The notes under the pieces: generated by a model
What the model was told of the DNA's origin: nothing
Database searches by the model: none
What the model saw: only the letters and a program-made list of their open reading frames with translations
Position numbers and translations under genes: made by a program
Origin: CAZAOY01 sp964486925
Lineage (GTDB): Bacteria > Bacillota > Clostridia > Oscillospirales > Ruminococcaceae
Reading direction: 5' to 3'
Assembly: GCA_964486925.1 (NCBI GenBank)
Contig: CAZAOY010000002.1
Location: 44,199 to 108,198, forward strand
DNA length: 64,000 bases
In this document: positions 26,648 to 34,163 of the stretch, piece after piece
Position numbering within the stretch: the first letter of the stretch is position 1
How the letters are laid out: the number at the start of each line of letters is the position of its first letter

Positions 26648-27661
26648 TTATATCTTAACGCTACCTCGAACAACGAGTGAATGGTTTAGGAGTAACCTAT
26701 CCACATTAGAGATATCACCCATAATCCTTCTTAATAGCTTAGCACCTTCGTATCCGCCTAAAGAAACATCCTGCTTTATAGTAGTAAGCGATGGGTTAAA
26801 GTAGGAGGCTAGTGGTATGTCATCAAATCCTGTGACGTTAAAATCCTCGGGTACGGAGTATCCTTCGTCCTGTATGGCACGTATAGCGCCAACCGCCATA
26901 ATGTCGCTCATGCAGACAAAGGTGTCAACCGACTTTTTATTGGATTTAATAAATGCTCTTACCTGTTCGTAAGCTATCTCCTCACTAAAGTCACAGTAAA
27001 GGACGTTGTTTGTTAACAATGGAATGTCATGATCCCTTAAGGTGTTTTGTATGCCTGCCATACGCTCTAAAGCCACGACAGCATTCTTTTTGCCCGAAAC
27101 AACGCAAAACCGTTTGTTACCTTTGGATATCAAAAGCTCCATCATATCCCGCATTGCAGCAATGTTATCGATAGATACGCAGGCGACCATATTAGCCACA
27201 ACAGGTACATCCAGTACAACACAAGGAATAGAGGACTGAACCAGTTCTTTAAAGTATTCGTCGGTGGTGGTAATACCACTAAGTATTACCCCGGCAATGT
27301 TACGTTCCTTACAAAAGGAAGCGTAGGATTTCTGCTTTTGATGGGATGAGTCGGTAGCGTAGACCGAAACCTCCAAACCTACCTCAAAGGCATATCGGTA
27401 TACCCCTTGAAGGATTAGCGACCAGTGGTTATCGTACCTGCTACTGTCTAGTAGCCCCGAGATAATGACGCCTATGTAGGTTGGTTCTTTAGAGGATAGT
27501 CCTCTGCCGATTAGGTTTCTGGTGTAACCTAGCTCTTGTACAGATTTTAGAATACGATTTTTAGTTTTTTCTGATATGTCAGAATAGTTGTTTAAAGCAC
27601 GCGATACCGTTCCTATCGAAACCCCCGCATGTTTAGCAACATCTTTAATCGTCACAACCAT
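26648..27661 (-). CDS. LacI-family transcriptional regulator
   Basis: 337 residues. The N-terminal helix-turn-helix is canonical (TIKDVAKHAGVSIGTVSRALN, with the recognition helix in SIGTVSRALN) and is followed by the LacI hinge and a periplasmic-binding-fold effector domain (YIGVIISGLL, VTGFDDIPLASYFNPSLTT). It most likely senses the imported sugar and controls the downstream operon through the CG-centred operator. It has its own promoter. Confidence 0.9.
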   Translation of the reverse strand: MVVTIKDVAKHAGVSIGTVSRALNNYSDISEKTKNRILKSVQELGYTRNLIGRGLSSKEPTYIGVIISGLLDSSRYDNHWSLILQGVYRYAFEVGLEVSVYATDSSHQKQKSYASFCKERNIAGVILSGITTTDEYFKELVQSSIPCVVLDVPVVANMVACVSIDNIAAMRDMMELLISKGNKRFCVVSGKKNAVVALERMAGIQNTLRDHDIPLLTNNVLYCDFSEEIAYEQVRAFIKSNKKSVDTFVCMSDIMAVGAIRAIQDEGYSVPEDFNVTGFDDIPLASYFNPSLTTIKQDVSLGGYEGAKLLRRIMGDISNVDRLLLNHSLVVRGSVKI

Positions 27662-27735
27662 CTAAGCCGTTACCCCCAAACTTCCTACCTCCCAAAAACT
27701 TTGGTTTAAACAGATAGTTTTATTACCGTACTATC

Positions 27736-27764
27736 AATATATCACAATATTAACGAAAAGTCAA
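27736..27764 (-). promoter_or_regulatory. promoter of the lacI-type regulator
   Basis: On the minus strand TTGACT (27764-27759), a 17-base spacer and TATATT (27741-27736), about 75 bases upstream of the regulator start. Confidence 0.65.
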
Positions 27765-27817
27765 TAGTTTTTTGGTATTTATAATTACAACATTTTATGG
27801 TTTTGGAAAAAACGTCT

Positions 27818-27846
27818 TGACTTTCGAGTAATTATGTGTTACATTA
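27818..27846 (+). promoter_or_regulatory. promoter-like sequence before the serine hydrolase gene
   Basis: TTGACT, 17-base spacer, TACATT, lying divergent from the lacI promoter and about 85 bases before the serine hydrolase start. The -10 matches consensus at four of six bases. Confidence 0.45.
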
Positions 27847-27862
27847 ATGAAAAAGAAAATTT

Positions 27863-27901
27863 GGGTATCTTCTGTATCCATTGGGATACTTTTTGTATCC
27901 C
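27863..27901 (+). promoter_or_regulatory. repeated GGGATAC/GTATCC inverted repeats
   Basis: Four half-sites in a row: GGGTATC, GTATCC, GGGATAC and GTATCCC. The last two form the perfect palindrome GGGATACTTTTTGTATCCC, and GTATCC-ATTG-GGATAC overlaps it. The repeats lie about 30 bases before the serine hydrolase start, so they could be an operator or an mRNA leader hairpin. Confidence 0.7.
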
Positions 27902-27932
27902 ACGAGATTAAATGATTGTGAGGTTACTAATA

Positions 27933-29351
27933 ATGGGTGAAAATTACATAAAGAGCGGGTTTAACCGCAGAGCGCTTAAAAGCTATTTTGAGGAGAATGT
28001 AAAGGCAGGTAATGATATCTATAACATACAGATCTATCGTAACAACGAGCTTTTGTTAAGGTTTGCGCCATCGCCTTACGACTGCGGGATAAAGAGCGAG
28101 ATCTACTCATTTAGCAAAAGCTTTGCTTCTACGGCTGTTGGCATTGCTGTGGATTCGGGGTTAATTACAGTAGAGGACAGGGTGGTGGATTTTTTTGGTG
28201 ATAAGCTACCGAGTGAGGTTAGTGAGAATCTGTCGTGCATGAGGGTAAAACATCTTCTATCTATGAATACGGGTCACGACAGCTGTGTTATGTCTCATAT
28301 GTATGGCTCGGATGATGGGGTTAAGGCGTTTTTGGCAGAACCTGTGCAGAATCTGCCCGGTAGTAAGTTTGCGTACAATACCGGCGCTAGTTATATGTTA
28401 TCCGCTATTATTACGAAGGTAACGGGGCTTAGTCTGCTTGATTATCTTATTATAAAGCTGTTTAAACCGCTTGGTATCGTTAATGCCTACTGGCCTAAAC
28501 GTGGGGGCGAGGTTAGCATGGGTGGTGCGGAGCTTTGTATCTCGAGTGATGATATGGTAAAGCTAGGGTTATTATACCTAAATAATGGGGTCTGGCAGGG
28601 TAGGCAGATTATCTCAAAGGAGTGGATCGCTAGCGCTACCTCCATCGTATCGGACACCACCTCTAACGGTACTCCCGACTGGCAGAGCGGGTATGGATAT
28701 CAGTTTTGGATGAACAGCGAGGGCGGATACAGGGGTGACGGGGCGTTCGGACAGCTTTGTATGGTATTTCCGGAGGATAACACCGTCGTGGCTGTACGTG
28801 CTGAAACTACAGATATGCAGTGTGAGATTGATATGTTACTCAAGCTTTTAAGGGACTGCGACAGCGTGGATGAGGAGATAGCTACCGATGACTGTATCTT
28901 TAGCTATGAAACCTTGCCAGTAAATGCAAAAGACTTTGCTGGGCTTGATAGGGTATATCGCTTAGAGGATAATGCGGCGGGGATAACCCTTATAAGGTTT
29001 TATAGATCAGAGGATAACACCCTTAGCTTTATCTTTAGCGATGGAACAAGGGAGCAGAGTATCGAAGCCGGTAGCGGTAACTGGCAGTATAGCCAGATTG
29101 AATCGGCGGCTATAAAACCAAAGCTTATGGATATAATGGAATCATCACTATTCGAGCGGGTAGAGATGGTATCCTGCTACACCGTTAAGGGGGAAAGGTT
29201 GGTTATCCAGTGCAGGCTGTTAAACGCTCCGCATAGGATTAAGATATCATTCTCCACCAGTCAAGACGGTAGTGAGATTGAGGTTAGCTTTACCTCACGG
29301 TTTAACCTTATAACCCCTAAACTGTCTTTAATAAAGGGACAGTCGGTGTAG
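27933..29351 (+). CDS. serine hydrolase of the beta-lactamase/class C family
   Basis: About 472 residues. The SxxK nucleophile motif is SFSK in EIYSFSKSFAST, with the second catalytic region at FAYNTGASYML, a slightly altered YxN. These indicate a penicillin-binding-protein/esterase fold, used by D-alanyl carboxypeptidases, esterases and amidases. No signal peptide or transmembrane segment is seen, so it is probably cytoplasmic and esterase-like. The C-terminal ~150 residues form an extra beta-rich domain. The ATG at 27933 has GAGGT upstream; an ATG seven codons earlier is the alternative. Confidence 0.8.
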   Translation: MGENYIKSGFNRRALKSYFEENVKAGNDIYNIQIYRNNELLLRFAPSPYDCGIKSEIYSFSKSFASTAVGIAVDSGLITVEDRVVDFFGDKLPSEVSENLSCMRVKHLLSMNTGHDSCVMSHMYGSDDGVKAFLAEPVQNLPGSKFAYNTGASYMLSAIITKVTGLSLLDYLIIKLFKPLGIVNAYWPKRGGEVSMGGAELCISSDDMVKLGLLYLNNGVWQGRQIISKEWIASATSIVSDTTSNGTPDWQSGYGYQFWMNSEGGYRGDGAFGQLCMVFPEDNTVVAVRAETTDMQCEIDMLLKLLRDCDSVDEEIATDDCIFSYETLPVNAKDFAGLDRVYRLEDNAAGITLIRFYRSEDNTLSFIFSDGTREQSIEAGSGNWQYSQIESAAIKPKLMDIMESSLFERVEMVSCYTVKGERLVIQCRLLNAPHRIKISFSTSQDGSEIEVSFTSRFNLITPKLSLIKGQSV

Positions 29352-29393
29352 ATTTAGGGTTATATCTGTCTTAGGATAGCGTATCATATCTTT

Positions 29394-29444
29394 ATTGGGC
29401 AATCGATCAACAATATAGTACCACGTAGCATCTTGTTGCCCAAT
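29394..29444. repeat. TTGGGCAA-type hairpin, copy 1
   Basis: ATTGGGCAA at the left pairs with TTGCCCAAT at the right across about 33 bases, in the short gap between the serine hydrolase and DUF4874 genes. A similar element follows adhE at about 39409. Confidence 0.55.
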
Positions 29445-29475
29445 TAAATTGTAGGTTTTAGGGGGTGAGGGTAAC

Positions 29476-30840
29476 GTGGCTAAGAGGGTTCGCTTTGTGG
29501 TGGATGTTATCCTAGCCTTAATCTTGATAGCGGGGGTGTTACTGCTGTTTAACTTTTTTTGGTTTGGTAGCTATACCGAGGTAAACTTTTCATCGGGGTA
29601 TAAGAGGGTGACAAATCCTGCTAAGGGGTACTATTCCCAGTTTCAGAGCGAGGGGGGAGATCCCCAGTTTGAGGGACTGTCTGATAAGGGAATTTCGGTG
29701 GTACTGCTAACGTTGGATCTAAAGGATTTTGTGGATAGCGATATCTCAAAGGAAAGGCTTGATGAGCTGGATCGATCCTTTCAGAAGGCTAGAAGCTTTG
29801 GGTTGTCGGTGGTGTTTCGGGCGGCTTATGGGTTTTCAGAGGAGTATAAGAGGAAGGACCCTTCCGATATCAAGCGGATACTGGGGCATATAGACCAGCT
29901 GTCGCCAATCCTTAATAAGCACAAGGCGATAATACTGTCGGTGCAGGCGGGTTTTTTAGGGCCGTGGGGGGAATGGCATAGCACAAGCTTAGCGGACAGC
30001 AGGGGGAATATTCCACGGTGGGTGGTGAATGAGATTGTATCAAAGCTTTGTAGCGCTGTACCAGAGCCTATCTCTATCGCTCTTCGCCGACCTAGCTTTG
30101 TAAGACAGCTTGATGAAAAGCGGGTGGAGCTTGCCAGAATTGCGGTGCATAACGATGCACTTCTATCAAGCGACACCGATATGGGAACCTATCAAAGCGA
30201 GGGGTACAGCCGAAGTGATGAACTTTTGTATCTGTACAACCGACAGGCAAGGGTAGCAAATGGGGGAGAGATGCCAACCTTAAGCGACTACACCTCTCCC
30301 GACAATGCATTAGAGGAGTTTAGCAAGCTAAAGCTTACCTACCTTAACAACGAGTACAATAAAGAGGTGCTAAGCTACTGGGCGCAGTATATGTACAGCG
30401 GCAGAAGCTTTTATGATGAGGTAGGCAGTAGGCTAGGGTATCGGATTATGGTAGAGAAGGCAAAGCTTCCAAAGCGGATTACCGACAGCCACACCTTTAT
30501 TGTGACAGTGAAGGTGTATAACGATGGCTTTAGCAGTCTGGTACAGCCGTTTGGTGCGGAGCTTGTGGTAATAGACGGCGATAATAAAACCGCCTACCCC
30601 ATGAAGTTTGACGATACAGCCCTATCACCGGGAAACAATACCACCCTAAGGGCGGAGGTTTCGGTAAAGCTTAACGGCAAAAACCCTATAATAGGGGTTA
30701 GATTACCACGTGACGACGAGGACTTACGGTCGGATGATAGGTACTGCATTAGCTTTTCAAACTCTAACATTGAGGTTATAGACGGAGTTAATGTTTTAGG
30801 CCGGTATAGGCAGATAAACTTGGGGTATCGTTTGTTATAA
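29476..30840 (+). CDS. DUF4874/DUF4832 protein with an N-terminal membrane anchor
   Basis: 454 residues. One transmembrane helix (about residues 8-28) is followed by an extracytoplasmic part. DUF4874-like landmarks (NPAKGYYSQFQ, ALRRPSFVRQL) and a TIM-barrel-like motif VQAGFLGPWGEWHS come first, then a DUF4832-like C-terminal beta domain ending in GRYRQINLGYRLL. Such proteins resemble glycoside hydrolases (GH5/42-like GEW motif) but the activity is unknown. The GTG start follows GGGGGTGAGGG. It may act on cell-surface polysaccharide; this is inference from the fold-like motif. Confidence 0.65.
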   Translation: MAKRVRFVVDVILALILIAGVLLLFNFFWFGSYTEVNFSSGYKRVTNPAKGYYSQFQSEGGDPQFEGLSDKGISVVLLTLDLKDFVDSDISKERLDELDRSFQKARSFGLSVVFRAAYGFSEEYKRKDPSDIKRILGHIDQLSPILNKHKAIILSVQAGFLGPWGEWHSTSLADSRGNIPRWVVNEIVSKLCSAVPEPISIALRRPSFVRQLDEKRVELARIAVHNDALLSSDTDMGTYQSEGYSRSDELLYLYNRQARVANGGEMPTLSDYTSPDNALEEFSKLKLTYLNNEYNKEVLSYWAQYMYSGRSFYDEVGSRLGYRIMVEKAKLPKRITDSHTFIVTVKVYNDGFSSLVQPFGAELVVIDGDNKTAYPMKFDDTALSPGNNTTLRAEVSVKLNGKNPIIGVRLPRDDEDLRSDDRYCISFSNSNIEVIDGVNVLGRYRQINLGYRLL

Positions 30841-30856
30841 ATTAGTAGTGCTAAAC

Positions 30857-30894
30857 AAAATAGCGACCGCTTTCAAAACGCAGTCGCTATTTTT
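30857..30894. terminator. bidirectional terminator between the DUF4874 gene and hicB
   Basis: Stem AAAATAGCGAC/GTCGCTATTTT with a 15-base loop and a T-run on the right; it lies between convergent genes. Confidence 0.85.
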
Positions 30895-30896
30895 GG

Positions 30897-31241
30897 TTAG
30901 TTACTAAGCTTATATAGTGCATACTGATTTAGCGAAACACCCTCTTTTTTCGCTTCAATTACAAGACGCTTATGCAGAGATTTTGGTAACCGCACTACAA
31001 ATTTACCATTATATCTATCTGTTTCAAGTGGCTTTGGGATTGCAATATCGTTAGCAAGCTTTGTTTCAATATAACCCTCCATCGCTTCCATTAGGTCACG
31101 ATAGGCTTCTTCAAAGGTATCACCTGTGCTTTGACAGCCGTCAAGTTCCAAAACTGTGCCGTGGAAATACCTTCCGCTTTCGTCTGTAATTGGCTTGATT
31201 ATATAGTTGTAAGGCAGCTGCATATATTCTTGTACGCTCAT
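30897..31241 (-). CDS. hicB: HicB-family antitoxin
   Basis: 114 residues. The N-terminal HicB domain (YHFHGTVLELDGCQSTGDTFEEA-type segment, here YFHGTVLELDGCQSTG) binds and blocks HicA. The C-terminus KFVVRLPKSLHKRLVIEAKKEGVSLNQ is a ribbon-helix-helix DNA-binding domain. This is the antitoxin form of the HicAB type II system, and it autoregulates its own promoter in relatives. It lies 14 bases after hicA. A terminator follows directly. Confidence 0.85.
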   Translation of the reverse strand: MSVQEYMQLPYNYIIKPITDESGRYFHGTVLELDGCQSTGDTFEEAYRDLMEAMEGYIETKLANDIAIPKPLETDRYNGKFVVRLPKSLHKRLVIEAKKEGVSLNQYALYKLSN

Positions 31242-31255
31242 AAATACACCCCTTG

Positions 31256-31477
31256 TTATTTTATTCTGCTTAAAATATCTTTGACATAAACCGCTTTGAG
31301 CGGAGTTTCATTTTTTATGGTAATTACATCGCCTTTTGTATTAATGTAATGGCAATGTGAGCCTTTTTGACGGTCAAGCTTGTATCCGTGGGAAGTTAAA
31401 ACCCTGTCAGCTTCAGCCATTCTAATGCCGTTAGGTTGTCGTTTCATTTTATCTATTATTTTATCAATCCCTGCCAT
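31256..31477 (-). CDS. hicA: HicA-family mRNA interferase toxin
   Basis: 73 residues with the dsRBD-like HicA fold. The catalytic histidine is about H41 in GSHCHY, inside LDRQKGSHCHYINTKGD. HicA cleaves mRNA and is neutralised by HicB, encoded just downstream in the same orientation. Starting methionine MAGIDK and the toxin-first order match typical hicAB loci. A direct-repeat operator-like promoter lies upstream. Confidence 0.85.
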   Translation of the reverse strand: MAGIDKIIDKMKRQPNGIRMAEADRVLTSHGYKLDRQKGSHCHYINTKGDVITIKNETPLKAVYVKDILSRIK

Positions 31478-31499
31478 TTATACACCACCTATTATAGAT

Positions 31500-31528
31500 A
31501 TAGTATCATATTTAGTATCATTTGTCAA
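31500..31528 (-). promoter_or_regulatory. hicAB promoter with direct repeats
   Basis: On the minus strand TTGACA, 17-base spacer and TACTAT. The spacer and -10 contain two copies of ATGATACTA 12 bases apart, a likely HicB ribbon-helix-helix operator. Confidence 0.6.
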
Positions 31529-31591
31529 GTGAAAATTTTATACGAATATATTTATTTGGGGGTATCCCTGTGCTTGTTGGCGACAGTATAT

Positions 31592-31673
31592 AAAACTATC
31601 CGCCTGCACCATAGGTGTAGACGGATAGTTTTATATGTGTCTGCACGGACTTTGCCCGTTATCGTGCAGACAC
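31592..31673 (-). terminator. two consecutive hairpins after the AraC-family gene
   Basis: First hairpin 31592-31632 (AAAACTATCCGCCTGCACC arm pairing with GGTGTAGACGGATAGTTTT, with one C-A mismatch). Second hairpin 31635-31673 (TGTGTCTGCACG/CGTGCAGACAC). They sit between the hicA promoter and the end of the AraC gene, so they can stop AraC transcription and isolate hicAB. Confidence 0.7.
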
Positions 31674-31721
31674 GATGGATTAGTATAGACTTACATTTCG
31701 TTAGCTTATCTTTCGCTTAGG

Positions 31722-32558
31722 CTAACCTTTCTTCTTTACCGCAATCCAGATCTCGCTTACATAGTCGGCGGAGGTTGAATCACCGTTTGTGTACATCTCG
31801 ATGTCAAAACACGGAACAATCTCGTAGTCGGAGGTTGGAAGCCATTCGCTGTACACCCTATGCCACATATCCTGTATTGCGTTTGGCATAGGACCTACAC
31901 ATTTAAATACCGCCCAGGTAGCGGCAGGGATGGTAAACTTCTCAAACCCTTCCGGGATCTCCTGACCCTCTTTATATGGGTCTGCTATGCTGTAGTTAAA
32001 GCTATCACCTTCTGCTTCATGACAGATTCCAAAGACACCGCAAGCTACCTTGCCGTAACCCTTTTCATAGTATTCCTTCCAAAAATTGGGGATCTCTGTC
32101 TGTGAATTTTCTAGAGTAAAGGTTCTTTTCATACCAAAAACGTCAAACTTGTCTTTTGTTTGTATACTGTAATCCATAAAACTACCGCCTTCCAATTTAA
32201 GCTTAATTACGATGGGAACGAATGATCGAAGGATAGCTCCATCCTTTTTAGCCGCAGTGGGGGTTATGCCATGAAACCTTGTGAAAGCTTTTGTAAAGCT
32301 TTCGGGGGAGTCATATGAAAACTTTAGTGCGGTATCTATCACCTTAGCACCTTTGTTAGCCAGATCACTCCCCGCAAGGGATAAACGCCTGTTTCTGACG
32401 TATTCTCCTACAGTTATACCTGTCAGGATGTTAAATACCCTTTGAAAGTGAGAGGCTGATAGGTAGATATGCTTTGAGATATCCTCTACCACAAAGTCCT
32501 CGCAGATGTTGTCCTCAATATACCTTAGTGCTTGGTTTATGCCGCTTATCCAGTCCAT
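31722..32558 (-). CDS. AraC-family regulator with GyrI-like effector domain
   Basis: 278 residues. The N-terminal half contains the two AraC helix-turn-helix motifs (VEDISKHIYLSASHFQRVF and DTALKFSYDSPESFTKAFTRFHG). The C-terminal half is a GyrI-like small-molecule-binding domain (FWKEYYEKGYGKVACGVFG ... YTNGDSTSADYVSEIWIAVK). Such proteins (as in BmrR/Rob/SoxS-like systems) sense amphipathic compounds. The target genes are not evident nearby. Confidence 0.85.
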   Translation of the reverse strand: MDWISGINQALRYIEDNICEDFVVEDISKHIYLSASHFQRVFNILTGITVGEYVRNRRLSLAGSDLANKGAKVIDTALKFSYDSPESFTKAFTRFHGITPTAAKKDGAILRSFVPIVIKLKLEGGSFMDYSIQTKDKFDVFGMKRTFTLENSQTEIPNFWKEYYEKGYGKVACGVFGICHEAEGDSFNYSIADPYKEGQEIPEGFEKFTIPAATWAVFKCVGPMPNAIQDMWHRVYSEWLPTSDYEIVPCFDIEMYTNGDSTSADYVSEIWIAVKKKG

Positions 32559-32667
32559 GCTGTCGCCCCCTTCTCTAATGGATGTAGCTATTATCGATAT
32601 ATCTATAATAGCATATAAATTGGATTAAATCCTGTTTTATTCTGCTTTGATGTGTCCGAGTATAATA

Positions 32668-32694
32668 GAAATCCCCGCATAAAGCGGGGATTTC
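32668..32694. terminator. bidirectional terminator between the AraC-type and zinc-ribbon genes
   Basis: Perfect stem GAAATCCCCGC/GCGGGGATTTC with a short ATAAA loop. Confidence 0.8.
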
Positions 32695-32717
32695 TACTGT
32701 AAATTATCGTAAAACGA

Positions 32718-32990
32718 TTAACCTCTCATTTTAGCGAAGCAGTCGCTGCAGTATACAGGTCTGTCTTCTCTAGGTCTAAAAGGAACTTTAGCTTCTGCGC
32801 CACAAGATGCACAGTTAGCTGTGAACATCTCTCTTTGTGGTTTAGCACCAGCTTTGCGATTGCTACGGCAATCTTTACATCTTTGTGGTTCGTTTTCGAA
32901 ACCTTTTTCCGCGTAGAATTCTTGTTCACCAGCTGTGAATACGAATTCAGCTCCACAATCTTTACATACTAGGGTTTTGTCTTGAAACAT
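32718..32990 (-). CDS. small zinc-ribbon protein
   Basis: 90 residues with four CxxC pairs: CKDC (9-12), CKDC (about 38-41), CASC and CSDC. The N-terminal part (LVCKDCGAEFVFTAGEQEFYAEKGFENEPQRCKDC) resembles the zf-trcl zinc-ribbon family. The C-terminal part (NCASCGAEAKVPF...CSDCFAKM) is a second CxxC-CxxC ribbon. Such proteins often bind nucleic acid or are abundant cold/stress proteins, but the role is unknown. GAGGTAAAG lies before the ATG. Confidence 0.75.
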   Translation of the reverse strand: MFQDKTLVCKDCGAEFVFTAGEQEFYAEKGFENEPQRCKDCRSNRKAGAKPQREMFTANCASCGAEAKVPFRPREDRPVYCSDCFAKMRG

Positions 32991-33138
32991 TTTCTTTACC
33001 TCACTTAGGATTAATATTTTTTTGCCCGTTGACGGGATAAAACCGACACCTTTGATTACAATTGGTGTTATAGTAACGACGTGGAGAGGTCACAAACACA
33101 ACCAACGCTCTTAGTTAAGCTAGCAGGGCATATATATA

Positions 33139-33156
33139 ATTGGGAAGCTTCCCAAT
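33139..33156. promoter_or_regulatory. 18-bp perfect palindrome upstream of the zinc-ribbon gene
   Basis: ATTGGGAAGCTTCCCAAT, fully symmetric with no loop, so a DNA operator is more plausible than a terminator. It lies about 150 bases upstream of the zinc-ribbon gene, after the end of the SigH-like gene. Confidence 0.5.
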
Positions 33157-33281
33157 ATAAACATAGTAGTATATCGCATAATCTCTATCTATTAGGACTA
33201 CGGATAATGAGTATTGCATGGGCATGATCGCACGAGATCCGCCTTCACCCAAAGCACCGCACCCTCGAAAGATGGTACACT

Positions 33282-33899
33282 TTAGGAATCTGACTTTAGT
33301 TTTGATTTGGCACGCCTTAGAGCGTTGTCAACCGATTTAATGGGGATCTCTAGGATAGAAGAGATTTCTTTGTAGGAGTAATTTTTAAGATGTAGGATTA
33401 ATACCGCTTTCTCAAGACGTGACAGCTTGTCGAAGATGGTAGCGATAAGCCCCTTGTAGCTCTCCTGTTCGATGTAGATATGCTCGGGATTTAGGGAGTT
33501 ACTACTGTTACTGGCAAAGGACAGATCATGAACGTCATCTAGTGACAGCGCATTAGTGTAAAACCTTTCCTTGTTGGTGGATCGCTTTAGGAAGAAATTC
33601 TTTACCTTATTGCTGATACAAACGTTTGCGTATGTATAGAACAACACTTCCTTGGAGCTGTCAAAGGAGAATATCGCATCAACAAGTCCTAGATAGGCTT
33701 CCTGTCGAATATCATCCGCATATGAGGCAGTGCGATAGGGGGATACCTTCTTTTCGATTAGACCTTTGTATCGGCTAATCAGCTGATTTAGAGCTATAAC
33801 CTCTCTACCTTGTAGATCACAATCTTTGGATCTGCAAAGATCGATTAGCTCGTTATCCTCTAAAGCTGATAGATCGCTCTCAAATGGCAGATGTACCAT
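33282..33899 (-). CDS. RNA polymerase sigma factor, SigH-like (sporulation/stationary phase)
   Basis: 205 residues. Region 2 (ADDIRQEAYLGLVDAIFSFD ... FYTYANVCISNKVKNF) and region 4 (LSRLEKAVLILHLKNYSYKEISSILEIPIKSVDNALRRAKSKLK) are clear. The 'LNPEHIYIEQESYKGL' linker and 'KSVDNALRRAKSKL' tail are closely similar to those of Bacillus SigH. This would direct transition-state or early sporulation genes. It has its own strong promoter with an inverted repeat in its leader. Confidence 0.8.
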   Translation of the reverse strand: MVHLPFESDLSALEDNELIDLCRSKDCDLQGREVIALNQLISRYKGLIEKKVSPYRTASYADDIRQEAYLGLVDAIFSFDSSKEVLFYTYANVCISNKVKNFFLKRSTNKERFYTNALSLDDVHDLSFASNSSNSLNPEHIYIEQESYKGLIATIFDKLSRLEKAVLILHLKNYSYKEISSILEIPIKSVDNALRRAKSKLKSDS

Positions 33900-33944
33900 T
33901 AATATACTCCATTTACATAAAGTTTACCTTTTAAAAACATTAAA

Positions 33945-33968
33945 ATCTGTCATACTAAAATGACAGAT
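33945..33968. promoter_or_regulatory. inverted repeat in the leader of the SigH-like gene
   Basis: ATCTGTCA-(8 bases)-TGACAGAT between the promoter and the start codon; an operator or a leader hairpin. Confidence 0.45.
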
Positions 33969-34009
33969 ATCAACGGATCTTAATTCACTTAAGTATTACT
34001 TCTATATTA

Positions 34010-34038
34010 ATGATACACTATTTATGAGGAAATGTCAA
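34010..34038 (-). promoter_or_regulatory. promoter of the SigH-like gene
   Basis: On the minus strand TTGACA (34038-34033), 17-base spacer and TATCAT (34015-34010), about 110 bases before the start codon. Confidence 0.7.
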
Positions 34039-34163
34039 GCATTTTTTATAAATTATATCTTTTAACCTAAAATTTATTCCAAATCTATCTATATTGCATA
34101 TATCGTTGCTTTAATGTGTTGAATTAGAGTAGAAATATGGCGATTTATTAAAACTATTGACAG

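Noticed and set aside
31436..31720. 94-codon open frame opposite hicA
   Set aside because: Antisense to hicA and its promoter; no ribosome-binding site.
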